51,635 nucleotides of DNA from Saprospiraceae bacterium (lineage in GTDB: Bacteria > Bacteroidota > Bacteroidia > Chitinophagales > Saprospiraceae), in contig JALHRR010000033.1 of the NCBI GenBank assembly GCA_022841345.1, positions 1 through 51,635 on the forward strand, in the 5' to 3' direction. The notes beneath the pieces were generated by a model, which did no database searches, had not been told where the DNA came from, and saw only the letters and a list, made by a program, of their open reading frames with translations. Made by a program: the position numbers and the translations under genes. Shown here in pieces: positions 38,101-46,202 of the stretch (within the stretch, counting starts at the first letter, position 1; each line of letters opens with the position of its first letter).

Positions 38101-39858
38101 ACATCCAATAGCATCTGAGACCAGTAAATTATACAATCCCGGTAATAAATTGGAAAACTGACCTGATACCTGAGGGCCAAATCCGATATCATAAGTAAAG
38201 GGAGGCACTCCACTTGTTGCATTGATTGCGGCATATCCGGTTCCACCCTCACAAACCTGTATGGTATGTTCCAGCGTAAAATCCACGGCAATGGAAGGAT
38301 TGATTTCTGCCAGAAAAGACAAAGTACATCCATTGTCATCTGTAATATTAACTTCATAATTGCCGGCGGGCAATCCGGAGCTACTGGTGTTTGGGGTTTG
38401 TCCTTGCCCAAAATCTGTAAAATAGGGAGCGGTACCGCCACTAATACTCACTGCCAAACTTCCATTATTTTCTCCGCATGAAGTGCTTTCTATTGTCAAC
38501 TCCGCCACAAAACCAGCACAGACATTCGGCTCTTCACATGGATCCAGACAAGTCACCTGATTGACTCTATCTCGTATCCGATTACCCGGAAGAGGTCCAA
38601 ATCCTTTGGTGAGATTAATTCCTGTACTACTTAAATGACAGTAACTCATAACTGTTCCACCGCCAACCGGAGGTGGCCCGGGAGGACACGTCCCTTCAGT
38701 TTCATAGCAATTATCTATTGCGCCTCCTGGCCAGCCACACCACTGAGTGTGATTGGATCCAAGGTTGTGTCCCATTTCATGTGAAACAACCATGATTGTC
38801 CATGAATAATTCGGGTAATTATTGAAGCCGGCATTTACATTGCTGTAGGCATACCGATTATTTGTACACATGGAATTTAAATAAGCTATGCCACCTAATC
38901 CATTTCCGCCTCTTGCGCAGAGGTGTGCCAGATTTCCATTAAATCCAGTGTTATTTCTTAAGTTTCTGAACTGAGATAGCGCAGTTCCGGCGCTGGTTGT
39001 AGAATAACTGTCAGGGGTTGTCCAGATGAAAATTTCTGAAACTGTTGTCTGAATTAATTCATTGGTGTATATGATTCCTACATTGTTAAATACCCCTGCT
39101 ACCCAAGCCTCACAATTAGCAATATTGCTTCCTCTGTTCAAATATAATGAGTGATCCAATTCGACATAAATTCTCACGCAATCCCCCGGAGATCTGCTGC
39201 CGCGATGTCCGACTTCTTCAGACTCTGCCTCCTGTTCTTCATTATCAGTATGACATTCAAACGGAACTTCCTGAGGAAGTTCGTCACTTTCAAATATTAC
39301 ATGAACAGCATCATCATTTTCCATCTTTCCTATCGATATGGTTCCGTGTTCTTTAGTACTGATGACACCTATTATTTCATTTTTCATAATGCTGATACCT
39401 GCCAGGGATCCTTCCATATTTCTCACTACCCCCTGGTAATGGACATGGTCCGAGGAAGTAAAAACCTGTCCATCAGAAGTTCTTATAATCAGATCCTCCG
39501 TGAAAGGATTATTCTTGTATAAATCTATGATGAATGGTTCATTATCGCCAAAGGGAACAGTAAGTGTAAGTATTTCATGTTTCCGGGAAATAAGTTCCTG
39601 TCTAATGTCTGGATTGATATCAACAAAAACAGATCCGGCTACTTGATTTCTCAGAGATCCATTTGAATCATAGCTGGTATTGGGAACAAATAAATTTTTA
39701 GCTATAAAAGGCCTGGATTCCTGGAGTTTGCGTTGCAGGACTTCTTCGACTTTTATTGATTTATTTGGTGTGGAAGAATGTGTTTTTTGGATTTTGACTT
39801 GTGATGAAGCCGTAAAAAACAGGAAAGTACTCACGATAGTGAATAGAAATCTCTTCAT
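35116..39858 (-). CDS. Secreted M12B-like metalloprotease with SprB repeats, PKD, LRRs and T9SS tail
   Basis: 1580 residues from the ATG at 39858. A TTG three codons upstream is less likely. Signal peptide ends near TASSQ. A propeptide resembling the reprolysin prodomain (HYQGVVRNMEGSLAGISI) is followed by the catalytic domain with SHEMGHNLGSNH, zinc ligands His360, His364 and His370, and a Met-turn in TVMSYCH. Then come nine ~75-residue SprB-type repeats, a PKD domain (WSFGDG), a leucine-rich stretch of plant type (LDLSENQLTGNIPTELG), an Ig-like region and a T9SS type A sorting tail (IYPNP). A cell-surface or released protease with adhesive modules is likely. SprB repeats were first noted in the gliding adhesin SprB. 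Substrate unknown. Confidence 0.88.
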   Translation of the reverse strand: MKRFLFTIVSTFLFFTASSQVKIQKTHSSTPNKSIKVEEVLQRKLQESRPFIAKNLFVPNTSYDSNGSLRNQVAGSVFVDINPDIRQELISRKHEILTLTVPFGDNEPFIIDLYKNNPFTEDLIIRTSDGQVFTSSDHVHYQGVVRNMEGSLAGISIMKNEIIGVISTKEHGTISIGKMENDDAVHVIFESDELPQEVPFECHTDNEEQEAESEEVGHRGSRSPGDCVRIYVELDHSLYLNRGSNIANCEAWVAGVFNNVGIIYTNELIQTTVSEIFIWTTPDSYSTTSAGTALSQFRNLRNNTGFNGNLAHLCARGGNGLGGIAYLNSMCTNNRYAYSNVNAGFNNYPNYSWTIMVVSHEMGHNLGSNHTQWCGWPGGAIDNCYETEGTCPPGPPPVGGGTVMSYCHLSSTGINLTKGFGPLPGNRIRDRVNQVTCLDPCEEPNVCAGFVAELTIESTSCGENNGSLAVSISGGTAPYFTDFGQGQTPNTSSSGLPAGNYEVNITDDNGCTLSFLAEINPSIAVDFTLEHTIQVCEGGTGYAAINATSGVPPFTYDIGFGPQVSGQFSNLLPGLYNLLVSDAIGCQKTENFVIEEQVPIAIGYDSGNTTCGQNNGSISFTIFGGEAPFMIDIGQGFSNNNVYLNLSPGVYDVNVVDVNGCTSSTSIEIESSQAISATSTVIHTTCGLQNGSIAIQASGGNGPLSYSINNQSQSGNVFNNLAAGSYSVSVSDPVGCIFTNNITVQSSTLLAANVQTSNGCAAGGGSMTIQVTSGSPAYTYNFGSGTVSSNIQNGLNTGNYTVVVSDAQGCTIQLNASINNPQPIVIAATATPANCNEDNGSIQINVTGGLAPYTFNLGNGAQISNVFSNLPAGNYQVLVTDAGGCSNTQSIQVNSESALIANASAAPTTCGNTNGSVSIQVSGGQGPFIYQLGAISQNENTFNNLPAGQYNAIVTDAVGCSFAVGFQIAGSQAIAFESDIHPTTCGLQNGSAQIELQGGAQPFSFVLNGTPQTSSNISGLASGAYELMITDAAGCVVEYDFEIGSSAAVSAGIIQVKSTCEEDNGSLTVIAAGGNGTYQYSLNGEVSNQNTFDNLESGSYTLIISDSEGCVYNTQVNIENIGFIPEAEFSEKQFGRRIRFNNNSLHASSIFWSFGDGNTSTDNNPSHVYDTEGEFEVCLIINNVCGIDTFCRVLDVFGFAPCVEMDSLRLLDVFTITGGELWEQKWDLASPYDLWEGLSFNKYGCLEKIELPNNNLQGEIPEVVKEFTSLIRLDLSENQLTGNIPTELGDAISLQYLNLGQNQLTGAIPGSFSKLQNLKSIYLNDNKLEGQVPTFFDPMKLDVFWIQNNNFDALPILSHVGQSNDSVANFRFENNRFTFEDILPNISLFDIHNDEVIYAPQQPFYKDTTLIAAPGSDIELTIDIDPDITSNIYNWEKSGVLWNQVPSAKLEIQEASVNDEGVYQIFVANPFVPALILESRLITVIVGSTNTTEIEGFSLSIYPNPVPVNSEVYLQWKSNSAFNGQLHWLGINGQMLSSQQISTLSNNDVLQISAPSHPGLYILQLSSENGQQNHYRIAVY
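36477..38505 (-). repeat. Nine tandem SprB-type repeats inside the protease gene
   Basis: About residues 455-1130 of the protease. Each ~75-residue unit has a CG.xNGS-like start (for example SCGENNGS, TTCGLQNGS, NCNEDNGS), a central GG.xPf.y stretch, a GxYxvxvtD turn and a xGC end, so two Cys per unit. The second unit has CEGGTG and the fifth has NGCAAGGGS in place of the usual start. The copies differ enough in DNA that this is an old amplification. Boundaries are approximate. Confidence 0.85.
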
Positions 39859-39874
39859 TAGAACCAATTTTGAT

Positions 39875-39916
39875 GAAATAATTATGCAATTTTAAGAAAT
39901 AATTACGTAATTATTT
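39875..39916. promoter_or_regulatory. Tandem 21-base element, second copy a perfect 20-bp palindrome
   Basis: Two adjacent 21-base units (39875-39895 and 39896-39916) both begin GAAATAATTA and agree at 16 of 21 positions. Positions 39897-39916 of the second unit are a perfect 20-bp palindrome (AAATAATTAC and its complement). It lies 17-58 bases before the start of the SprB-repeat protease gene, a typical operator place. It could also be part of a terminator of the M28 gene. Confidence 0.4.
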
Positions 39917-40009
39917 GTCCCGGGAAAGTGGTATACGGTATTTTTTACCAGAAAAGGACTTTTCTGAACCATTTAATTCTAATTTTCGCCCAATCCGAAG
40001 AATAATTGC

Positions 40010-41650
40010 TTAAGGTTTGGATTTACTTTGCACATCTACTCTTATCCTTTCATCTCTGTTGGCAAGTTCCCAAATCACATGGAAAACCAATTTTCCGATT
40101 GATTCCATTCTTTCGAAATTGATCTTGTCTGCAGTGTCTCCCGGTCTGTGATAATCCGGATGTGTGCCGCTAAAATAGAAAATAGCAGGTATTCCTCTTT
40201 CTGCAAAATTGTAATGATCAGATCGATAATAATATCTGTTTGGGTCAGATTCAGCATTATAGGTATAGTCGAGAAGAAGCTTTGTGTGTAGCTTATTCAT
40301 TTCTTCATTGATAGTATGAAGCTCAGTACTCAGTCTGTCAGAACCGATCACATAAATATAGTTGGGATCTGAAGCATGAGCTTCATCCACTCTGCCAATC
40401 ATATCAATATTGACGTTTGCAATGGATTGCTTCAATGGGAAAACCGGATGATTGACATAATATTCTGAACCCAAAAGACCTTTTTCCTCTCCTGTAACCA
40501 GCATTAATAAAATCGATCTTCTGGCACCCATTCCTTCAGCTTTCATTTTCGATATGACCCGGGCTAATTCCATAACAGTAACTGTGCCGCTTCCATTGTC
40601 ATCTGCACCATTATATATATCCTCTCCTTTTTTGCCAAGATGATCATAATGTGCCGTAACAATAACTAACTCATTCTTTAAGACTTCATCTTCCCCTTCA
40701 ATATAAGCGAGGATATTTGAACCTTCCAAAACCCTCACATTTTTTTCCATTTTAACAGACAGTGTACTATTCAATACCAAACTTTCCGGGGTTCCTTTCT
40801 TGTTTATTTTGTCCCTTTTCCTGATTAGCTTTTTGAAGGATTTACCAATTATATCTTTCGCGATACTTGTAGAAATCTGAATGACATTGGCTTTATTCAT
40901 GGGTTTTGAATCTGGAAGGCCCAAACTCATGGCATTACCCAGAATTTTTCTTCTGTTCGTTTCAAGGTGTTTCTTAATATCATCCTCTATAACCAAAACC
41001 AGCCGGGCACCATGCTTATATGCTGCTTCAGCTTTTTTATCAATATTGTTATTCCAGTCTGATGCAACGGAATTTCCTGAGATCCAGTAAGTGCCATCTT
41101 TTTTCACAGGCTCTCCCTTATAGATCAGGACAACCTTATTTCTTACATCTACATTCTGAAAGTCACTGTATTGAGGATCATCGATTCCATAACCAAGAAA
41201 TACAATTTGATCAGCTTTCAATTCAGGAATGGAATTATTTTCGGCAGAAACAGCTAAGAAATCCCAGAGATGTTTGTATTCAACACCATTGATATTTAGG
41301 GTTATTTCTTTCCAGGATGTCCATGTGAATGCTACCTTCTGTTCATAACCTCCTATAGCAGAAATTGGTTTAATCCCATATTTTTTGAACTCAGTGACAA
41401 TATATTCGGCAGCTTTTTTAATTCCGGGAGATCCTGTTTCACGTCCTTCCAATGAATCAGAGGCAAGAATAGTAAGGTGTTTCTTTAAATTGTCCCTGTG
41501 AACGGCATGAATGTTTGTTTCATCAGCATCAGGAACTGAAACCGTCAAAGTCTGACTCTGAGAGAAGCCTTTTGTAGAAAAAGCCACTAGTAAAAAAAAG
41601 AAAAATGTATAGATGCTGTTGCATCTAAAGACTGCCCACGATCTGGTCAT
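40010..41650 (-). CDS. M28 family secreted aminopeptidase-like protein
   Basis: 546 residues with a signal peptide (about 1-30). The M28 zinc ligands are visible: His334 in VTAHYDHLG, Asp350 in NGADDNGSG, Glu388/Glu389 in VTGEEKGLLG, Asp416 in NVNIDMIGR, and a histidine in THPDYHRPGDT (His501). A PA-type insertion (about 100-290) lies before the catalytic part. These enzymes remove N-terminal residues from peptides outside the cytoplasm, sometimes other substrates. It starts 18 bases after rpiB and may share its transcript. It precedes the SprB-repeat protease by 151 bases. Confidence 0.9.
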   Translation of the reverse strand: MTRSWAVFRCNSIYTFFFFLLVAFSTKGFSQSQTLTVSVPDADETNIHAVHRDNLKKHLTILASDSLEGRETGSPGIKKAAEYIVTEFKKYGIKPISAIGGYEQKVAFTWTSWKEITLNINGVEYKHLWDFLAVSAENNSIPELKADQIVFLGYGIDDPQYSDFQNVDVRNKVVLIYKGEPVKKDGTYWISGNSVASDWNNNIDKKAEAAYKHGARLVLVIEDDIKKHLETNRRKILGNAMSLGLPDSKPMNKANVIQISTSIAKDIIGKSFKKLIRKRDKINKKGTPESLVLNSTLSVKMEKNVRVLEGSNILAYIEGEDEVLKNELVIVTAHYDHLGKKGEDIYNGADDNGSGTVTVMELARVISKMKAEGMGARRSILLMLVTGEEKGLLGSEYYVNHPVFPLKQSIANVNIDMIGRVDEAHASDPNYIYVIGSDRLSTELHTINEEMNKLHTKLLLDYTYNAESDPNRYYYRSDHYNFAERGIPAIFYFSGTHPDYHRPGDTADKINFERMESIGKLVFHVIWELANRDERIRVDVQSKSKP

Positions 41651-41668
41651 ATAAAATGAAAATAAATA

Positions 41669-42106
41669 TTAACAATATCGAATTTTCTCAACTCTCTTCT
41701 GATGTCTGCCTCCTTCAAAATCAGTATTTAAAAAAGTCTTCACCATTTGAACAGCAACATCTTCAGACACAAACCTGCATGGAATGGCTATGACATTCGC
41801 ATCATTGTGCTGACGGGCAAGAGATGCAATTTCATCCGTCCAACAAAGTGCAGCCCTAATATGCTGATGCTTATTAGCAGTAATGGCTACCCCATTTCCA
41901 CTGCCACAAAGTACAATACCACGCTCAGCCTGTTTCAGTTTGAGGGATTCTGCAACCGGATGAACAAAATCCGGATAATCTACAGAATCAGTTGAATCTG
42001 TTCCCATATCCAGTACATCATAACCTTCCTCTGTGAGGTAAGATTTGATTATTTGCTTGTAGGCATATCCGGCATGATCACTTCCGATTGAAATTGACTT
42101 TTCCAT
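41669..42106 (-). CDS. rpiB: Ribose 5-phosphate isomerase B
   Basis: 145 residues, the normal size. It interconverts ribose 5-phosphate and ribulose 5-phosphate in the pentose phosphate pathway. Visible marks are GSDHAGYAYK at 8-17 (phosphate binding), the catalytic cysteine Cys67 in LCGSGNGVAI, ARQHNDANV at 97-105, and GGRHQKRV near the end. It lies 10 bases after the DUF2723 gene and 18 bases before the M28 gene on the same strand. Confidence 0.94.
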   Translation of the reverse strand: MEKSISIGSDHAGYAYKQIIKSYLTEEGYDVLDMGTDSTDSVDYPDFVHPVAESLKLKQAERGIVLCGSGNGVAITANKHQHIRAALCWTDEIASLARQHNDANVIAIPCRFVSEDVAVQMVKTFLNTDFEGGRHQKRVEKIRYC

Positions 42107-42116
42107 GGCTTTTAAT

Positions 42117-45100
42117 CTAGTTTATAGAATCTTTTAGATTTAAATTCTGCAATTCCTGTTTGATCGCTTCCACATCAACGAATGGGGTAAATATATCAGC
42201 AAGTTCGTTAACGAAAGCATCATCATTATTTTCAGCTGCCATTCTCATCAAGTCTGTCATGAATCTGTCCATTTCATCCTTGTCAGCTTTATAGCCTGCT
42301 TCTATATCGGCAGGATCCAGTGTTTTGAAAAATTTCTGATATTCTCTGGTATGCTCTGCCATAATCTGCATATGAGGTTTGGCCTTATCGTAAGCATCCG
42401 CATCAATATATAAATTGATAAATGCCATCGTAGTTCCATCATATGGAAAATTGAAATGCGGAAATGCTGCAAAATGTTGATCCAGCAGTTTAACAGTACC
42501 TGCTTTGTCGCCTTTTCTGAGCAAATCATATGCAGTCCGCAGCATGATCATTTTATGTGCATAAATGCTGGGCCCATATGCCTTATCAATGAAAGTCTGG
42601 TGGGTATCAAAATTGCCCCACCTGAATTTTGTTGTGACATTTTCAACAAATTTGTCAGTATCCACTCTTCCTAATCCAAATATTCTGAAGGATTTATCAC
42701 CCTGAGCTCTAATAGGCAGCAATCTCAACCCAAGACCCTCCAATTGCATATTTTCTCCCAGACCAAACAGCTTGTCTTCCTGGCAGGTGACTGCAAAATA
42801 AATAGGACGATCATAAAAGTTGGAATTGATAATATCTAAGATGGCCAGTTCATCCTTCGTAATATAATTACTCGCGATCTGGATGTTCAGTCTGTCCGTG
42901 TAGTTTGGATCATCTGCTGCAATTATTCCGGCACTCACTGCCCGATTTTTGTCTATTGGAAAATAAATATTTTTCGTAGGCAGGTAAGATTCAGTCATTC
43001 TCGTACCTCCTCTAAGTGGGTGACTTTCGCCGATGAATTTTAAAACATCGTTGAGAGACATTTCAGGATTCTGATTATCTGGTGAATAATAAAACACTTG
43101 ATTTCTCTTGAAGCCACGATATTCCTCAGATGGAATACTGAAATTAATAGCCGGTGAATCATTGACCTTCCTTCTCATTTGATCAATGTACCAGTCTACG
43201 GCAATGAGACTCAGATTGACTACTCTCACATCTGTCCGGATTCCTTCCACTTCCTGAGCATACCATAATGGATAAGTGTCATTATCCCCATATGTAAATA
43301 TCAAAGCATTCGGTTCGCAGGAATTGAGGAAGTTAGAGGCATAATCTCTTGCTCCTGTATGACCCCTTCTGCTGTTGTCATCAAAGTTTTGGAAGCCCAT
43401 AATCAATGGTACACTCAGCGCCATGGCCCCGGCAATTGGAGCAGCATATTTGGAAAGTCCTTTTACTTTATTCTTGATTAATTCAAATACATATAATGTA
43501 CCTAATCCAATCCAGATAGCAAATGTAAAGAATGAACCGACCAGTACGTAGTCTCTTTCTCTTGGTTCATTCGGTGGTTGATTGGAATAGACAATGATAC
43601 CTAATCCTGTGATGATAAATAATGCCAGTAAAGCAAAAAAGTCCTTTCGGGATTTCCTGTAATGGAACAATATCCCCAGAATACCAAATAATAAAGGCAG
43701 GAGAAAATATGTATTCCTGGCTTTATCGTTTTTCAATGCTGAAGGCAATTCAGACATATCATAGAGTCTGGCATTGTCAATGAATGGTATACCGCTGATC
43801 CAATGGCCCATGCTGGGATCCCAGGGGAAAAATCCTTGCTGTCCATTCTGACGCCCTGCAAAATTCCACATAAAATACCTCCAGTACATCCAATTGACCT
43901 GATATCTGAAGAAAAAGCTTATGTTATCACTCATAGAAGGTTTGCCTTCTTTGCCATCCATCCAATAACGATAGAGCCTTTTTCTGTTTTCATCATAGTG
44001 GCTCATCCTTGGAAACAGGACTTCATCTGCTTTATTATATTCGTAATTAATCTTATAATCTACTATTTCATACTTATCTCCGACGCGACCATACCTGTCT
44101 GTAATCTCTGTACCAATCGGCTCAGCATCAAAGAATGGTCCCCTCAATAGCGGCCGTTCCCCATATTGCTCACGGTTGAGGTAGGGTAATAGTCTCACAG
44201 CATCATAGTTATCGTTCATATTCACAGGAGGATTGGCATTGGCGCGAATCATCACGATTCCTACTGTTGAAAATCCTGCAAATGACAAATAAAGGGCAAC
44301 AAGAATTTGTTGAAAAATTCCGTTTTGTTTCTTATGAATATACCTGAAACCAAAAAACAATACCAGTCCAATTGTAATTACTAATGGAATAAGACCAGAG
44401 TGAAAAGGCATACCCAGGCTATTGACCATCATGATTTCATACCTGGCTAATAAACCCGGAATTCCCGTGATTACTAAAGTCTGAATGCCTGCAATAAACA
44501 CAACGCCCAGCACAGCTGCTATCAGAGCCCCCTTCAGGTTTGGATTCTTGAATTTTTTGTAATAATAAAATAAGGCCAAAGCCGGGAAAGTCAATAAACT
44601 CAACAAGTGAACTCCAATAGAAAGACCGGCTGCATATACAGCAAATAGCACCCATTTGTCATTTTTAGGTTCATCAGGGAGGTGATACCATTTGATAACT
44701 GCCCATAGTGTCAGCACCGTAAAAAATGTGGACATGGCATATACTTCTCCTTCCACCGCAGAAAACCATATGGATGTACAAAAAGCAGTGGTCAAACCTG
44801 CGACCACACCTGCAAGTGAAATTCCCAACAATGAAGAACTATCCGGTTCATTTTCTCTGCCTACCAGTGACATCTTCCCAAGGATCATAGTCACCCAGCA
44901 AACCATCATGGCAGCAAAAGCCGTACTCATCGCTGACAATAAATTAACCGCAACCGCAATCCCTGATGGATTTTCCGAAACAGCGTCTCCAACCAGTGCA
45001 AATAATCGGCCGATGAGAACAAATAATGGGGCACCTGGCGGGTGAACCACCTGTAACTTGTAAGCACCTAGTATAAATTCACCACAATCCCAAAGACTGC

Positions 45101-45191
45101 CGGTACTTTCAACAGAAAATGCATATACAATAAATGATATGGCGAAAACCAGCCAACCGCTGAGATTAATTGCTCTCTTAAATGAATTCAT
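42117..45191 (-). CDS. DUF2723 family membrane protein (GT117-like)
   Basis: 1024 residues. The first ~600 have about a dozen membrane helices with a large loop bearing the STGSLWDCGEF and HPPGAPLF marks of DUF2723, a family likened to protein O-mannosyltransferases and named glycosyltransferase family 117 in some databases. The last ~400 residues are soluble, with a TPR-like end (AYDKAKPHM...). It probably transfers a sugar from a lipid carrier to a protein or glycan on the outer face of the inner membrane (inference from the family). First gene of a three-gene run with rpiB and the M28 peptidase. A TTG/TAAATTTG pair lies upstream. Confidence 0.88.
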   Translation of the reverse strand: MNSFKRAINLSGWLVFAISFIVYAFSVESTGSLWDCGEFILGAYKLQVVHPPGAPLFVLIGRLFALVGDAVSENPSGIAVAVNLLSAMSTAFAAMMVCWVTMILGKMSLVGRENEPDSSSLLGISLAGVVAGLTTAFCTSIWFSAVEGEVYAMSTFFTVLTLWAVIKWYHLPDEPKNDKWVLFAVYAAGLSIGVHLLSLLTFPALALFYYYKKFKNPNLKGALIAAVLGVVFIAGIQTLVITGIPGLLARYEIMMVNSLGMPFHSGLIPLVITIGLVLFFGFRYIHKKQNGIFQQILVALYLSFAGFSTVGIVMIRANANPPVNMNDNYDAVRLLPYLNREQYGERPLLRGPFFDAEPIGTEITDRYGRVGDKYEIVDYKINYEYNKADEVLFPRMSHYDENRKRLYRYWMDGKEGKPSMSDNISFFFRYQVNWMYWRYFMWNFAGRQNGQQGFFPWDPSMGHWISGIPFIDNARLYDMSELPSALKNDKARNTYFLLPLLFGILGILFHYRKSRKDFFALLALFIITGLGIIVYSNQPPNEPRERDYVLVGSFFTFAIWIGLGTLYVFELIKNKVKGLSKYAAPIAGAMALSVPLIMGFQNFDDNSRRGHTGARDYASNFLNSCEPNALIFTYGDNDTYPLWYAQEVEGIRTDVRVVNLSLIAVDWYIDQMRRKVNDSPAINFSIPSEEYRGFKRNQVFYYSPDNQNPEMSLNDVLKFIGESHPLRGGTRMTESYLPTKNIYFPIDKNRAVSAGIIAADDPNYTDRLNIQIASNYITKDELAILDIINSNFYDRPIYFAVTCQEDKLFGLGENMQLEGLGLRLLPIRAQGDKSFRIFGLGRVDTDKFVENVTTKFRWGNFDTHQTFIDKAYGPSIYAHKMIMLRTAYDLLRKGDKAGTVKLLDQHFAAFPHFNFPYDGTTMAFINLYIDADAYDKAKPHMQIMAEHTREYQKFFKTLDPADIEAGYKADKDEMDRFMTDLMRMAAENNDDAFVNELADIFTPFVDVEAIKQELQNLNLKDSIN

Positions 45192-45238
45192 GTAGCTTGA
45201 AATTGCTTAGTGAGTATGTATTAATATGTATTGAAGCC

Positions 45239-45267
45239 CAAATTTAGTGTAAAATTCCAAAAACCAA
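45239..45267 (-). promoter_or_regulatory. Candidate promoter of the DUF2723-rpiB-M28 run
   Basis: On the minus strand TTG (complement of 45265-45267) and TAAATTTG (complement of 45239-45246) are 18 bases apart, and the -7 box matches TAnnTTTG exactly. The ATG at 45191 is about 47 bases downstream. Confidence 0.55.
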
Positions 45268-45332
45268 TATTCTTTAGCAACAAGCCTGATTGCTTAGCGT
45301 AAATTCCAATCTCACACTGTTTGAATTTTATT

Positions 45333-45340
45333 TACCTTTG
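45333..45340 (+). promoter_or_regulatory. Candidate -7 box for the DUF4834-rluA-thiL operon
   Basis: TACCTTTG matches TAnnTTTG exactly, 20 bases before the ATG at 45361. A TTTG at 45320-45323 is too close to be the -33 element. Confidence 0.4.
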
Positions 45341-45360
45341 CACTAACTTTTAATTATTAT

Positions 45361-45528
45361 ATGTTAAAACTTATTGCTCTGGGAGCTGTACTTTTTTTTG
45401 TTTACAGGCTTTGGATAGTCCCAATGCTGGAAGCTGCCAAAGGCGAAGATGCTCCTCCACCCAGGATTAAAAAGGAGCCTGAACCAAAAGCTGACGATGA
45501 TTACATTGATTACGAAGAAATAAAATGA
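45361..45528 (+). CDS. Short membrane-anchored protein, DUF4834-like
   Basis: 55 residues. It begins MLKLIALGAVLFFVYRLW, one membrane helix, followed by a charged Pro/Lys/Glu/Asp tail ending in DYIDYEEIK. This matches the overall look of Bacteroidota DUF4834 proteins, which also end with a YxDYEEI-type tail, though this one is shorter. Its stop TGA overlaps the ATG of the next gene (ATGA), which supports it as real. Function unknown. Confidence 0.7.
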   Translation: MLKLIALGAVLFFVYRLWIVPMLEAAKGEDAPPPRIKKEPEPKADDDYIDYEEIK

Positions 45529-46202
45529 ATACATTCCGGATCGGAGATATTGTGTTGTATAAAAACAATCAACTTATCGCCTTTAACAAACCAAGTGGAA
45601 TTACATCCCAAACAGATGGTTCTGCAGACAAGTCTTTAGATGAATTGGCATCTATATTTTGCGGACACCCGGTTCAGGTTGTTCACAGATTGGACAGACC
45701 AGCCAGTGGGGCCATTCTTTATGCTAAGAATAAAACAGCAGTTGCGACTATGCATGAGCAGTTCGCCGACCGTGAAGTTGAAAAAACTTATTATGCAATC
45801 GTTATGAAAGCACCGGAAATTCCAGCAGCTACATTGACGAATTATCTTGAATTTAATCTGAAAGTCAATAAAGCTTTCATCACTGAAGATAAGGAGAAAG
45901 GAAAAGAAGCGATCCTTTCCTACGAAACCGTCGGCCATAGTGATCGCTACACACTGCTCAAGGTTAAATTGCATACAGGCAGACAGCATCAAATAAGAGT
46001 TCAACTTGCTGCCATCGGATCACCAATTCGCGGTGATGTAAAATATGGCTTCAGGCGTGGTAACAAAGACCGGTCGATACAATTACACAGTTTTGAACTG
46101 AAATTTAAACACCCGGTCAGTGGTCAGATGGAAAGAATCATAGCTCCTGTACCGGATGAACCAGTTTGGAAAGCATTTGAAAAATTTATTCCCAATGAGT
46201 GA
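45525..46202 (+). CDS. RluA-family pseudouridine synthase
   Basis: 225 residues, the RluA catalytic core without an S4 domain. The catalytic aspartate is in HRLDRPASGAI (54-64, Asp57). The conserved middle TLLKVKLHTGRQHQIRVQL and the RGDVKYG stretch follow. It would convert uridine to pseudouridine in rRNA or tRNA. The exact site is unknown. It begins inside the stop of the DUF4834-like gene (ATGA) and overlaps thiL by 8 bases. Confidence 0.92.
   Translation: MNTFRIGDIVLYKNNQLIAFNKPSGITSQTDGSADKSLDELASIFCGHPVQVVHRLDRPASGAILYAKNKTAVATMHEQFADREVEKTYYAIVMKAPEIPAATLTNYLEFNLKVNKAFITEDKEKGKEAILSYETVGHSDRYTLLKVKLHTGRQHQIRVQLAAIGSPIRGDVKYGFRRGNKDRSIQLHSFELKFKHPVSGQMERIIAPVPDEPVWKAFEKFIPNE

Noticed and set aside
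36477-38505. Repetitive DNA that might suggest a CRISPR or satellite array
   Set aside because: The period is about 225 bases and the repeats are in frame coding units (SprB type) with diverged DNA.
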